Notes: generated by a model from the letters alone, not told the origin. A stretch of 64,000 nucleotides of DNA from Bacillus sp. AFS037270 (GCF_002585305.1 NZ_NUNF01000011.1:115980-179979); one strand, 5' to 3'; counted from the first letter of the stretch, positions 17,743-26,359 are shown. Made by a program: numbers and translations.

Positions 17743-18600
17743 GTGAAAATCTGGCATCAAAGCTTAACCACGATTGATCGGGTCCCCGAGTATCGCGATG
17801 CGATTGTCAATCATGTTCGCAAAATTGCTCGACCCGATGTGGAGGTCGTTTTACATGGTATGTCGGAAGAAACCTATCCAACCCATTACCCTGGTCATTT
17901 TATTACCTATTCTTACCTGCAAAACCTACACCGTGAACAGTTTGTACGGGCGGCCTTACTAGCTGAAAAGGCTGGTTATGATGCCATGTTTATAGCGACT
18001 ATTCCCGATGTGGGTCTCTTAGAGGCCCGAACTCTTGTCGATATTCCGGTAGTTGGCTATGGTCAGGCCTCCTTTCATATGGCTTCCATGCTTGGAGATA
18101 ACATTGGCGTTGTTAATTTTCTTGGACCGCTTGCCGATGAACTTCGCCAAAATGCCGCTCGCTATGGTTTAGGCAATAAACTGGGGCCAATTGTCCAAAC
18201 AGATGTAGGGTTTGATCATGTCCTAGCTGGTTTTAGTGACCCGGAGCCTGTCGTTGCTTCTTTTAAAAAGGCGGCAGAAATGGCGATTGCTGAAGGGGCT
18301 GATGTCATTGTTCCGGGAGAGGGACCCATGAATGTATTCCTCGCCACCCATGGAGTTTCGAGAATTGGCGACGTACCGGTGATTGATTCCTTTGCTGCCG
18401 GTATCAAGATGTGTGAGTCCTTAGTGGACTTACGCAAAAACTCGGGTGTCTACATGACGCGCCGTGGATATTTCAATGCCAAACCACCTGCAGAAGCAGT
18501 CGAAAGACTCCGTGAACTTTACAACCTTGAAGGATCACCTGACCTAAAACAGGAGCGGGGATTAGCTGTTAGAGGAAGCGAAACTAACTCTGTTAAGTAA
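17743..18600 (+). CDS. Asp/Glu racemase-fold (hydantoin racemase-like) protein lacking catalytic cysteines
   Basis: This 285-residue protein has the overall pattern of the Asp/Glu/hydantoin racemase superfamily: repeated beta-alpha units, a DIPVVGYGQASFHMA segment and a GADVIVPGEGPMNVF segment. The two positions that normally hold the proton-shuttling cysteines read FIATIPDVG and PGEGPMN. The only Cys lies in KMCESL, outside these motifs. Racemase chemistry is therefore unlikely; isomerase, decarboxylase or non-enzymatic roles remain open. AAGGAGG is best placed for the GTG at 17743; the ATG at 17737 is only two bases from it. It lies directly upstream of the Etf genes in the catabolic operon. 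Confidence 0.72.
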   Translation: MKIWHQSLTTIDRVPEYRDAIVNHVRKIARPDVEVVLHGMSEETYPTHYPGHFITYSYLQNLHREQFVRAALLAEKAGYDAMFIATIPDVGLLEARTLVDIPVVGYGQASFHMASMLGDNIGVVNFLGPLADELRQNAARYGLGNKLGPIVQTDVGFDHVLAGFSDPEPVVASFKKAAEMAIAEGADVIVPGEGPMNVFLATHGVSRIGDVPVIDSFAAGIKMCESLVDLRKNSGVYMTRRGYFNAKPPAEAVERLRELYNLEGSPDLKQERGLAVRGSETNSVK

Positions 18601-18650
18601 AATTCACGTTAATAAAAAAATAGATTTTAAGAAAACGAGGTGAATCGGAA

Positions 18651-19445
18651 ATGTATATTGTCGTATGTCTTAAACAGGCTTATGACCCAGAAATTACACC
18701 AAGACATTTTAGGATAGATTCCAAAACAAATCGTCCAGAAAATGGAGAGGCAGATATGGTCTTGGACTCCTTCGCAGAAAATGCGCTTGAACTGGCCATT
18801 CAGATTCGCGACAAAACACCAGGCGCTGTCGTTACTGCACTCTGCTTAGGTGACGATGAATCAGAAGATGTACTGCGCCGGGCGCTTGCCTTCACTGCTG
18901 ATCATGCCGTTAGAGTTTGGGATGATGAATGGAAGGATTTAGATGGTCAGGCTATTGGACATATCCTTGCCCAAACGATTAAGGAACTTGGCGGCGCACA
19001 GTTAGTTTTAACTGGATGTCAAGCAAGTGATATCGAGGAGGGACTGGTGGGACCCGTACTAGCTGAAGAGCTGGAAATGATCTGTCTAACATTAGTCTCG
19101 GAAATAGAAATAGACGCTGAAAATGTCAAGGCCACTTGTGAGGGAGAGGACGGGTGCACCGTGGTAAGTGTTCCTGTTCCAGCTGTTTTCACGATTATTA
19201 GTTCTGAGACAAATGTTCCGAGACTGCCGAAGGTGAAAGATATCAGGCTGGCCAGAACGAAGCCAATTAAAGTATATGAGTCGGATGATTTAGATCTGGA
19301 TGCAGAGCGCTGTCAACCGGGGGTTAAACTTGACCGGGCATATGTGTTAAACAGAGAAAGCACTTGTGAATTGCTCCCTGGAACGGATGGAGCGGAACTC
19401 GCGGGTGAATTAGCTGACAAGCTCTTGGCACTCAAGATTCTATAG
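18651..19445 (+). CDS. etfB: Electron transfer flavoprotein beta subunit
   Basis: This 264-residue EtfB/FixA-type subunit binds AMP and forms the Etf heterodimer that takes electrons from flavin dehydrogenases. The start (YIVVCLKQAYDPE), ADMVLDSFAENALELAIQ and the VLTGCQASDIEEGLVGPVLAEEL segment are characteristic. The adjacent etfA starts 11 bases downstream of its stop, and the pair ends the catabolic operon. The most likely electron donors are the three FAD dehydrogenases of the same cluster. The final acceptor (an ETF:quinone oxidoreductase) is not in the window. Confidence 0.9.
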   Translation: MYIVVCLKQAYDPEITPRHFRIDSKTNRPENGEADMVLDSFAENALELAIQIRDKTPGAVVTALCLGDDESEDVLRRALAFTADHAVRVWDDEWKDLDGQAIGHILAQTIKELGGAQLVLTGCQASDIEEGLVGPVLAEELEMICLTLVSEIEIDAENVKATCEGEDGCTVVSVPVPAVFTIISSETNVPRLPKVKDIRLARTKPIKVYESDDLDLDAERCQPGVKLDRAYVLNRESTCELLPGTDGAELAGELADKLLALKIL

Positions 19446-19456
19446 GAGGGTCAAAC

Positions 19457-20437
19457 ATGTCAAAAATTCTTGTTTTTGCAAATCAGCAGGGAGATGCCTT
19501 AAGTTCCGGTTCTCGGGAAGCGTTAGTGTTTGCCTGCCATTTAGCAGACAGCACAGGCGGGGAAGTCGCAGCTATTTTAACAGGTCCTGCTGCCGTGACT
19601 AGTTCAAAGGAAGCATTCGCTTTCGGTGCTAATAAAGTTTACACGGTGTCAGATCCTTTGCTTGCCGAATATCAGGTGGATGTCTATGTCGATTGTCTTT
19701 ATTCAGTATTTAAACAATCCGGTGCAGATATTTTTGTCCTTTCCTTCGATCGAATAGGGAAGGACCTAGTTGGCCTTATAGCTACGCGAATTGGAGCATC
19801 GGCAATTACGGAAGTGGTTGATTTTAAAACAGAAGGTCAAAAAATCACATGGGTTCGACCAATTTATGGAGATAAGGCATTCGGAGAGTATTCAGCCACA
19901 AGACACCAAGTGGTGGCCGGTATTCGCCCAAAGAGTCAAACCTTGCCTTTACCTGATGAATCACGTACTGGAGAAATTATTTCTGTTGGCTACAAACCTA
20001 AGGAAGAATTAGTTTTAACAAAGCTTGTAGTTAAAATTCAATCTGCCTTGTCAGATATACGCCTTGAGGATGCAACTATTATTGTTTCTGGCGGTCGAGG
20101 GCTAGAAGGTCCTGAAGGTTTTGCTGAACTCCAGGCTCTGGCAGATGTGCTTGGGGGAGCAGTCGGAGCATCTCGAGCTGCCTGTGATGCAGGCTGGGTT
20201 CCGTCCAATCTTCAGGTTGGTCAAACGGGTGCCGTTGTTGCACCTGATCTCTATATAGCGGTCGGTATTTCAGGTGCCAGCCAGCACTTGGCTGGGATTA
20301 CCAATGCCAAAACGGTAGTGGCAATTAATTCAGATACAGAAGCGCCTATTTTTAAACGAGCAGATCTTGGTGTAATTGCGGACTATAAGCAGGTCATTCC
20401 TGCACTGACGGAGAAACTAAAAAAAGTATTAGTATAG
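19457..20437 (+). CDS. etfA: Electron transfer flavoprotein alpha subunit
   Basis: This is a 326-residue EtfA. The C-terminal FAD-binding domain is complete: SGGRGLEGPEGFAEL, GGAVGASRAACDAGW, then QVGQTGAVVAPDLYIAVGISGASQHLAG and the INSDTEAPIFKRADLGVIAD segment. It carries the FAD of the heterodimer. A short gap and a GGAGG site show translation together with etfB. A strong terminator follows, ending the operon. Confidence 0.93.
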   Translation: MSKILVFANQQGDALSSGSREALVFACHLADSTGGEVAAILTGPAAVTSSKEAFAFGANKVYTVSDPLLAEYQVDVYVDCLYSVFKQSGADIFVLSFDRIGKDLVGLIATRIGASAITEVVDFKTEGQKITWVRPIYGDKAFGEYSATRHQVVAGIRPKSQTLPLPDESRTGEIISVGYKPKEELVLTKLVVKIQSALSDIRLEDATIIVSGGRGLEGPEGFAELQALADVLGGAVGASRAACDAGWVPSNLQVGQTGAVVAPDLYIAVGISGASQHLAGITNAKTVVAINSDTEAPIFKRADLGVIADYKQVIPALTEKLKKVLV

Positions 20438-20447
20438 ATAATGTATA

Positions 20448-20486
20448 GCAGGAACCTGATGGACATTGGAGGTTCCTGCTTCTTTG
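20448..20486 (+). terminator. Terminator of the catabolic/Etf operon
   Basis: A perfect AGCAGGAACC / GGTTCCTGCT stem with a T-rich tail lies directly after etfA. Confidence 0.8.
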
Positions 20487-20533
20487 ATTCTGAAAATTTT
20501 GATATTATTATACCTATGAAAGGTGTGATTTAT

Positions 20534-21334
20534 TTGGTTGTTCAGCTAGAGAATGTCTCATTAATGAGGGAAGGAAAAATAATCCTCCAAGATGTTAACT
20601 GGGAAATTAAAAAAGGAGAACATTGGGTGTTATTCGGTTTAAATGGATCAGGAAAAACAGCCATTTTAAATTTACTCAATGCCTATTACTTTCCGACAAA
20701 AGGAAAAATCACCGTTCTAGATTTGGAGTTCGGAAAAACTTATCTAGGAGAAAAACTTCGGAAGCAGATTGGTTTTGTTTCATCGTCGCTTCAAGAAAAG
20801 TTTCACCCGGAAGATAATGCATTTGAAGTTGTCTTAAGCGGTGCCTTTGCCTCAATTGGGCTTTACGAGACACCTACAGACCGAATAAGACAAAAAGCAA
20901 TCGCTCTTCTTGAGGAGTTAGGCTGTATCGAGTATGCGAATCGCAATTATACTACCCTTTCACAGGGGGAAAAACAACGGGTGCTCATTGCTCGGGCACT
21001 GATGGCCGATCCTTCCTTGCTAATTCTAGACGAACCCACGAATGGATTAGATTTTATTGCACGGGAACAATTGCTGGAGTCGGTTGAAAAGATTACCGAA
21101 AATCAGGATTCCCCAACAATTATTTATGTCACCCACCATGTGGAAGAGATCCTGCCAGTTTTCTCTAAAACTTTGCTTTTGAAAAAGGGGCAAGTATTTG
21201 CATCTGGAGAAACGAAAGATATGATCGCTAGTCTCAAGCTGACAGAATATTTTAATCTCCCTGTTAATGTGCACTGGGAAAATGGACGACCACTATTGTC
21301 AAAACGGTCGGCAAAAGAAACAGTTAGTTATTAA
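20534..21334 (+). CDS. ylmA: ABC transporter ATP-binding protein (YlmA-like)
   Basis: This is a 266-residue stand-alone ABC ATPase. Walker A is GLNGSGKT, the signature is TLSQGEKQRV, Walker B is LLILDEPTNGLD and the H-loop is YVTHH. No permease or binding-protein gene is adjacent, as for B. subtilis ylmA. The preferred start is the TTG at 20534 behind AAAGGTG. An in-frame ATG at 20516 is possible, but it overlaps that site and the putative -10 region. What it energises is unknown. Confidence 0.75.
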   Translation: MVVQLENVSLMREGKIILQDVNWEIKKGEHWVLFGLNGSGKTAILNLLNAYYFPTKGKITVLDLEFGKTYLGEKLRKQIGFVSSSLQEKFHPEDNAFEVVLSGAFASIGLYETPTDRIRQKAIALLEELGCIEYANRNYTTLSQGEKQRVLIARALMADPSLLILDEPTNGLDFIAREQLLESVEKITENQDSPTIIYVTHHVEEILPVFSKTLLLKKGQVFASGETKDMIASLKLTEYFNLPVNVHWENGRPLLSKRSAKETVSY

Positions 21335-21394
21335 CAAATTAATAGTAATTATAGGTATAATAAGAATGGAGTTTTTTTAAGGGGAGAATGAAAC

Positions 21395-22321
21395 ATGAAA
21401 ATCATTAAAGCCATTCTTATAATAGCCGTTCTACTTATATCATCATCGTGCACAAAAGATACTGATTCTAAAACAAAGGAGATAAATAAGGAGAAGCAAG
21501 AGGAATCAGCTGAGAAAGCAAAAGAAAAAGCAGAAGCTGAAGAAAAAGCAAAGGCTGAGGAAGCCAGAATAGCGGAAGAAAAGGCAAATGCTGAGAAAGC
21601 AGTGCAAGAAAAGCAAGAAGCGGCAAAACAATCACAGGAAGAATTAGCGAAGAGTCTCGGTTTAGAGTTAATTACTGTTGGAAGAGTGGTTGACGGAGAT
21701 ACCTTTGTGACCTCCGATGGACGTAAGGTCCGTTTAGTCGGCGTCAATACACCGGAATCGACCACCAGACATGAGCAATATGGGAAAGAGGCAAGTAACT
21801 ATACAAACTCAAAGTTGAATGGAAAACAAGTATGGATGCAGAAGGATGTTTCCGAGACAGATCGCTATGGCCGCTTGCTAAGGATTGTTTGGTTTAGTGT
21901 CCCTTCAAATGATATGGATGAAAATGAGATTAGAACAAAGATGTTTAATGCAGATTTAGTTTTGAACGGATACGCAGAGCCGTCAACCTATCCTCCGGAT
22001 GTTAAATACAGTGATTATTTTGTCAAGTTTGCCAGAGAGGCAAGGGAGGCAAACAAAGGTCTTTGGGGATTCGGCTCTCAAGGTACAACAAAAGGTGATT
22101 TAGATTCGAGCTCAAGTAACAATGGTACAGGTAATTCAAATGGCGGGAATACATCGAATGGCTCTACATCAGGCAGTGGGTCATCAACCAATGCCGGTTC
22201 GGAGGTCTTTAAAAATTGTACGGAAATGAGGAAGGTCTATCCGAATGGAGTGCCATCCACACATCCTGCTTATGAATCCAGGCATGACCGAGATAAGGAT
22301 AACTGGGCATGTGAACAATAA
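21395..22321 (+). CDS. Lipoprotein thermonuclease with excalibur domain
   Basis: This 308-residue surface nuclease starts with a lipoprotein signal peptide (hydrophobic core, then LISSSC lipobox with Cys at about residue 20). A Lys/Glu/Ala-rich coiled coil follows (about 30-85). The staphylococcal-nuclease domain shows RVVDGDTF, RLVGVNTPE and DRYGRLLR. A Ser/Gly/Asn linker leads to a C-terminal excalibur motif (FKNCTEMRKVYPNGV...DRDKDNWACE) with a calcium-binding-like DxDxD pattern. It should be anchored to the outer membrane face and degrade extracellular DNA or RNA. The ribosome-binding site GGGGAG precedes the ATG. Confidence 0.88.
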   Translation: MKIIKAILIIAVLLISSSCTKDTDSKTKEINKEKQEESAEKAKEKAEAEEKAKAEEARIAEEKANAEKAVQEKQEAAKQSQEELAKSLGLELITVGRVVDGDTFVTSDGRKVRLVGVNTPESTTRHEQYGKEASNYTNSKLNGKQVWMQKDVSETDRYGRLLRIVWFSVPSNDMDENEIRTKMFNADLVLNGYAEPSTYPPDVKYSDYFVKFAREAREANKGLWGFGSQGTTKGDLDSSSSNNGTGNSNGGNTSNGSTSGSGSSTNAGSEVFKNCTEMRKVYPNGVPSTHPAYESRHDRDKDNWACEQ

Positions 22322-22327
22322 AACAAC

Positions 22328-22356
22328 AAAGACCGTAATCCAAATGCGGTCTTTTT
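22328..22356 (+). terminator. Terminator after the thermonuclease gene
   Basis: An AAAGACCG / CGGTCTTT stem is followed by a T run. Confidence 0.8.
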
Positions 22357-22380
22357 ATTATTCTAAAGGCGGATTCAAAT

Positions 22381-22404
22381 GGTCGTTCCTATGACGACCT
22401 TTTT
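22381..22404 (+). terminator. Second small hairpin with T-run
   Basis: A short GGTCGT / ACGACC stem is followed by five T residues, 25 bases after the first terminator. It may act as a back-up terminator. Confidence 0.5.
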
Positions 22405-22606
22405 GAGTCGGCCTCTTTATTTTCTGGGAAAGACTTTTTTGCCCTATTCTTCGGCATACAGTAGGATTTTCCTTGTAGCTTAAATTCAAATAGTAATCAG
22501 TTCCTATGATAGATAGAACTATTTGCTTATTTTTGGATAATTCAAAAAAGTGCTACTGATGGAAAAATAAACCTGAACTATAATCAATCGAGATAGGAGG
22601 TGATGG

Positions 22607-22681
22607 ATGGGAATTTCAAATGTAATCGCTTTCGGTAACTTATCTTGGAGCTTTTCTAGAGATAAATGGTGGCCTACATAA
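22607..22681 (+). CDS. Possible 24-aa peptide gene
   Basis: A 24-codon reading frame follows an excellent ribosome-binding site (AGGAGG with a 6-base spacer) and a TATAAT hexamer at 22579-22584. The peptide begins MGISNVIAFG and is rich in aromatic residues, ending DKWWPT. No family is recognised. A matching -35 box is weak. It could be a small membrane or regulatory peptide, a leader for the esterase gene 100 bases downstream, or chance. The rest of the 458-base gap holds only the two terminators described. Confidence 0.35.
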   Translation: MGISNVIAFGNLSWSFSRDKWWPT

Positions 22682-22779
22682 CTATGTCAGGTAGATTGTA
22701 AGAAAAGAACAAGGGGAAAAAGTGCAAGTTTAAATTTATCGGGGTAAGGAATTGTATTCATTTAAGAGGAGGAGTTACT

Positions 22780-23964
22780 GTGAAAAGGAACGTGATTCTT
22801 AAAGTTTTAACTATTTTTACTATGATGTTGTCCATTATAGGAAGTTTTGCTACTTCACCTGCAGAGGCAGCACCAAGTAATTATAAGTTTGACTTTGGCA
22901 ATGGCCAAGTAGAAAAGGGCTATATCGGTGTAAGTGCTGATGAGAAATATGATGAGAAAAAGCGTTATGGCTTCAATACACCGGAAAATATGATCAATGT
23001 GCCAGCGTCTGGAACAGGTGTGGGCAGTGATGCTGTCGAGTTCTTAAAGTTTAGCACAAAGAGTGAAAATACTTTTAACGTAGACCTGCCAAAGGGGCTT
23101 TATGAGGTTAAGGTCACCTTAGGGGACACAGCAAGAGCGAGCGTTGCGGCCGAAGGTGTCTACCAAGTGATTAATATGACAGGAAATAATGCGACCGATT
23201 CGTTTCAAATCCCAGTAACGGATGGTCAACTAAACCTACTGATAACTGAGGGAAAGGTGGGCACTAGGTTTACGCTAAGCGCCTTGGAGATTGATAAGCT
23301 TTCACACCATCCTGAAACAAATCGAACCATCTATATTGGTGGGGACTCAACTGTATGCAATTACTATCCAATAGATAGCAGTATCCAAGCAGGATGGGGA
23401 CAATTACTGCCGAAATTTGTTGATTCTGAAATTTTCCAGGTGAGAAACATGGCTTCCGGCGGCCAGATTGCCAGAGGCTTCTTATATGATGGTCAGATGG
23501 AAGCAATCTTAAAATACATTAAGCCTGGAGATTATTATATCCTTCAACTTGGTATTAACGATACAAATCCAAAAAATACGACAACCGAAGCACAATTCAA
23601 AGAGTATATGCGAGAAATGGTTCAACAAGTAAAGGCGAAAGGTGCAACTCCTATCTTATCGACGCCGCAAGGCAGGGCAACCGACTTTAATACTGAGGGT
23701 GTACACAGTTCGGTAAACCGTTGGTATCGAAACTCCGTTATCGCTTTAGCTCAAGAGGAAAATGTACCATTAGTAGATTTGAATGTGTTAAGTTCTGCAT
23801 ATTTCACCTCTATTGGACCTGCTGCCACTCTTGCACTTTATATGAATGGTGATACATTGCACCCAAATCGAGCAGGAGCGACCGAACTTGCCCGAATCGT
23901 GGCTGAGGAATTAAAAAGGCAAGGTCTTGATGGATTTACAGGAGAAGAGAAAAAGAATCAATAA
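22780..23964 (+). CDS. Secreted SGNH/GDSL esterase, rhamnogalacturonan acetylesterase-like (YxiM-like)
   Basis: This is a 394-residue exported esterase. The first 31 residues form a Sec signal peptide ending SPAEAAP. A beta-rich accessory domain follows (about 32-180, opening FDFGNGQVEKGY), then the SGNH hydrolase domain: block I GGDSTV with the nucleophile Ser, block II ASGGQIARG, block III LQLGINDT and block V DTLHPN with catalytic Asp and His. The likely role is removing acetyl groups from pectic or other plant cell-wall polysaccharides outside the cell. A GTG start follows AGAGGAGG. Substrate specificity is inferred from family resemblance. Confidence 0.83.
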   Translation: MKRNVILKVLTIFTMMLSIIGSFATSPAEAAPSNYKFDFGNGQVEKGYIGVSADEKYDEKKRYGFNTPENMINVPASGTGVGSDAVEFLKFSTKSENTFNVDLPKGLYEVKVTLGDTARASVAAEGVYQVINMTGNNATDSFQIPVTDGQLNLLITEGKVGTRFTLSALEIDKLSHHPETNRTIYIGGDSTVCNYYPIDSSIQAGWGQLLPKFVDSEIFQVRNMASGGQIARGFLYDGQMEAILKYIKPGDYYILQLGINDTNPKNTTTEAQFKEYMREMVQQVKAKGATPILSTPQGRATDFNTEGVHSSVNRWYRNSVIALAQEENVPLVDLNVLSSAYFTSIGPAATLALYMNGDTLHPNRAGATELARIVAEELKRQGLDGFTGEEKKNQ

Positions 23965-23972
23965 AATAGGAA

Positions 23973-24010
23973 ACGCTAATTTAACATATATCTTGTTAAA
24001 TTAGCGTTCT
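23973..24010 (+). terminator. Terminator after the esterase gene
   Basis: A perfect 13-bp stem (ACGCTAATTTAAC and its complement) lies just after the stop codon. The T content after it is moderate. Confidence 0.65.
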
Positions 24011-24045
24011 AATTCTGGAATGTTAAACTGCTTTTCTATTCAAAA

Positions 24046-24089
24046 CAATATAGTAAATTACATTTACGGTTTCGTGATTTACTATATTG
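24046..24089. promoter_or_regulatory. Perfect 13-bp inverted repeat upstream of the ligase gene
   Basis: CAATATAGTAAAT and its exact complement are separated by 18 bases, with no T run following. It lies 140 bases before the acetyl-CoA-synthetase-like gene. It could be an operator or an mRNA stem. Confidence 0.45.
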
Positions 24090-24165
24090 AAAATTCTGAA
24101 TAATTGTGTTAATCTCATAGTCAAGGTGATTGGTAACATGTGCCAAATAAAAGAAAAGATATTTA

Positions 24166-24179
24166 TGTAAGCGCTTTAA
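24166..24179 (+). promoter_or_regulatory. cre-like CcpA site
   Basis: TGTAAGCGCTTTAA matches the Bacillus catabolite-responsive element (TGWNANCGNTNWCA) at all but one defined position. It lies 54 bases before the ligase gene. Carbon catabolite repression of acetyl-CoA synthetase genes is known in Bacillus. Confidence 0.55.
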
Positions 24180-24232
24180 CTATACTCGTTTATAAGAAAA
24201 GAAAATGAATAAAGGGATTAAGGGGGACTCAT

Positions 24233-26200
24233 ATGGATGTAAGTGGAATTTTAAAGGTTGTTGCAGAAAGTAAGCTTGTTTATCCAAGCGAAGATAGGCA
24301 ATCTAACACCTCAATTGGTAGCAATAAAGCTTTTCAAGAACTTCTTCAAAAATCCCAACAAGATCCCGCAAGCTTTTGGAACGATGTGGCGAAAGAACTA
24401 TTTTGGTATGAGCCTTGGCAAAAAACAATAAGTGGAAGTCTTCCAGATTTTCGTTTTTTCGAAGGCGGCATTAGCAACCCGTGTGTAAACCTACTTGACC
24501 GTCATGTGCAAAACGGTGCAGGAAATCGCACTGCACTCATTTGGGAGGGAGAAAACGGAGACACTAAGTTTTTTACATATAATATGCTTTTGGCTGAAGT
24601 GAACCGATTTGCCAATGTTCTTCGTTCCTTCGGTGTGAAAAAAGGGGATTGTGTGGCGATTTTCCTTCCTAATTTGGCTGAGGCAATTATTGCTGTGCTC
24701 TCTTGCTTTCGGATTGGGGCTATTTACAATACGGTTTTTTCAGGGTATTCCGAAAAGTCCTTGAAGGACCGTCTCGTTAGCTTTGAGCCCAAGATTATCG
24801 TAACGACCGACGCTACGACAAGAAGGGGAAACAAAGTTTCCTTGAAGGAAAAAGTGGATAGGGTAATTCCAGATATTCCATCTATTGAAGCGGTGATTGT
24901 CGTCAATCGCCTAAATACAGAAATTAATATGATAGAAGGACGCGATTACTGGTGGGAGGAACTAACGAAAAAGGCAAGTATCTTTTGTGAACCTGAGAAG
25001 ATTGAGGCCAATGAATATGGAATTGTGTTCTATACTAGCGGCACAACAGGAAAGCCCAAGGGTGTCGTTCATTCAGGAATGGCCTTTATGATCCAAAATT
25101 ACATCTATAGCAAATATCATATGGACCATCATGATGATGATGTTTTCTGGTGTACGGCGGATATTGGTTGGTTGACGATGCATATTTGGGGCATTGCTGG
25201 TGCACTAGCAAATGGAGTCACCACGGTTGTATATGAAGGAGCCATTGACTATCCAACTAAGGACAGATTTTATCAGGTGATTGAGAAATACCGTGTCAAT
25301 AAATTGTTTACCGCTCCAACAGCATTGCGGATGTTAAAGAGTCTGGGTGAAGAAATAATGGAGCAATTTGATTTATCATGTCTTGATGTCATTTCCCTAG
25401 TTGGTGAACCCTTTGACCCAGAATCATGGCAATGGACGTATGAGGTATTAGGAAAGAAGAAGATATGTGTCAATAATACTTGGGGACAAACAGAAACAGC
25501 GGGTTGCCCTATCGCTGGCGCAGCGTGGTTAACCTCAATGAAACCGGGATCTGCCGGAATGCCATTTTTAGGTGCGGATATAGCTGTAGTGGATGAAGAG
25601 GGAAATCCAGTTCAACCTGGTACGTTAGGAAATTTAATTATTAGAAGTCCATTCCCAATGCTTTGCCGCACGCTTTGGAAGGAACCGGAGCGCTATATTT
25701 CCTCTTATTTTAGCCAGATTGAAGGGAGCTATTTTGCTAGTGACTTGGCCTTGATTGATGATGATGGCTATGTTTGGGTCGTTGGTCGTTCTGATGATGC
25801 CTTCAATGTTGCCGGACATCGCTTAAGTACAATGGAAATTGAAAGTGCAGTGCTAGAATGTGAAGGAGTTGCAGAAGCGGCTGTAATTGGTGTCCCAGAT
25901 GAAATCAAAGGAGAGGTACCACTCGTATTTGCACGGGTAAATGATCTTTCTTTTGGGACAGATAATTTAAAAGAAAAAATAAATGAACGGATTGTACAGC
26001 TTATCGGAAAAATTGCCCTGCCCAAAACCATTATTTTCACCGAAACACTACCAAAAACAGTTAGTGGAAAAATCATGCGCCGCTTATTAAAGGAAATTTT
26101 CCTATCAGGAAAGGTTTCGGGTGACATTACAGGGCTTGAAGATCCAGCAACAGTAGCGCAAATTCAAACCATTATCAATGGAAGGTCCACTGTGAAGTAA
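24233..26200 (+). CDS. Acetyl-CoA synthetase-like AMP-forming acyl-CoA ligase
   Basis: This 655-residue adenylate-forming enzyme activates a short carboxylic acid to its CoA ester using ATP. The N-terminal ACS cap has FWNDVAKELFWYEPWQ. Phosphate-binding motif A3 is YTSGTTGKPKGVVHSG, A5 is NNTWGQTE, A8 is GRSDDAFNVAGHRLST and the catalytic C-terminal Lys is in KTVSGKIMRR. Length and cap resemble acetyl-, propionyl- or acetoacetyl-CoA synthetase more than fatty-acid ligases. A GGGGGA site precedes the ATG. The cre-like site upstream suggests repression by good carbon sources. The exact acid is uncertain. Confidence 0.85.
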   Translation: MDVSGILKVVAESKLVYPSEDRQSNTSIGSNKAFQELLQKSQQDPASFWNDVAKELFWYEPWQKTISGSLPDFRFFEGGISNPCVNLLDRHVQNGAGNRTALIWEGENGDTKFFTYNMLLAEVNRFANVLRSFGVKKGDCVAIFLPNLAEAIIAVLSCFRIGAIYNTVFSGYSEKSLKDRLVSFEPKIIVTTDATTRRGNKVSLKEKVDRVIPDIPSIEAVIVVNRLNTEINMIEGRDYWWEELTKKASIFCEPEKIEANEYGIVFYTSGTTGKPKGVVHSGMAFMIQNYIYSKYHMDHHDDDVFWCTADIGWLTMHIWGIAGALANGVTTVVYEGAIDYPTKDRFYQVIEKYRVNKLFTAPTALRMLKSLGEEIMEQFDLSCLDVISLVGEPFDPESWQWTYEVLGKKKICVNNTWGQTETAGCPIAGAAWLTSMKPGSAGMPFLGADIAVVDEEGNPVQPGTLGNLIIRSPFPMLCRTLWKEPERYISSYFSQIEGSYFASDLALIDDDGYVWVVGRSDDAFNVAGHRLSTMEIESAVLECEGVAEAAVIGVPDEIKGEVPLVFARVNDLSFGTDNLKEKINERIVQLIGKIALPKTIIFTETLPKTVSGKIMRRLLKEIFLSGKVSGDITGLEDPATVAQIQTIINGRSTVK

Positions 26201-26297
26201 AAAGAGGTTTAGAGAGTAATAATGACAGCCCTTTTAACGGATGCTCTTTTGTAAAAAAAGCCGGGAGAAGTGACCAATTTGTTTTTCACCACTAGGG

Positions 26298-26324
26298 AAA
26301 AACCCTTGCATGCAAGGGTTTTTT
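26298..26324 (+). terminator. Terminator downstream of the ligase gene
   Basis: The self-complementary AAAACCCTTG/CAAGGGTTTT stem is followed by T residues. Confidence 0.8.
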
Positions 26325-26325
26325 G

Positions 26326-26359
26326 ACGTCCTACAAGTGACTCAAACTCCTGACCTCAA
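26326..26359. repeat. Degenerate copy of the tRNA-Arg 3' end (old attachment-site remnant)
   Basis: The 34 bases starting ACGTCCTACAAG align without gaps to the 3' end of the tRNA-Arg(CCT) gene found in both attL and attR. 26 of 34 positions are identical, and the TpsiC-arm core AACTCC.GACCT is recognisable. It lies 667 bp left of attL. It probably marks an earlier insertion at the same tRNA that has since decayed. Confidence 0.5.

Noticed and set aside
2..20437. Steroid (cholesterol) degradation locus
   Set aside because: The hsaABCD-like quartet and ketosteroid-dehydrogenase-like flavoproteins are suggestive. No steroid-specific genes for ring B opening or side-chain removal are present, and these families also act on simple phenols and carboxylates.
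21349..21765. Minus-strand Ser/Phe/Ala-rich frame opposite the thermonuclease gene
   Set aside because: It is the complement of the Lys/Glu/Ala-rich coiled coil. There is no start signal.
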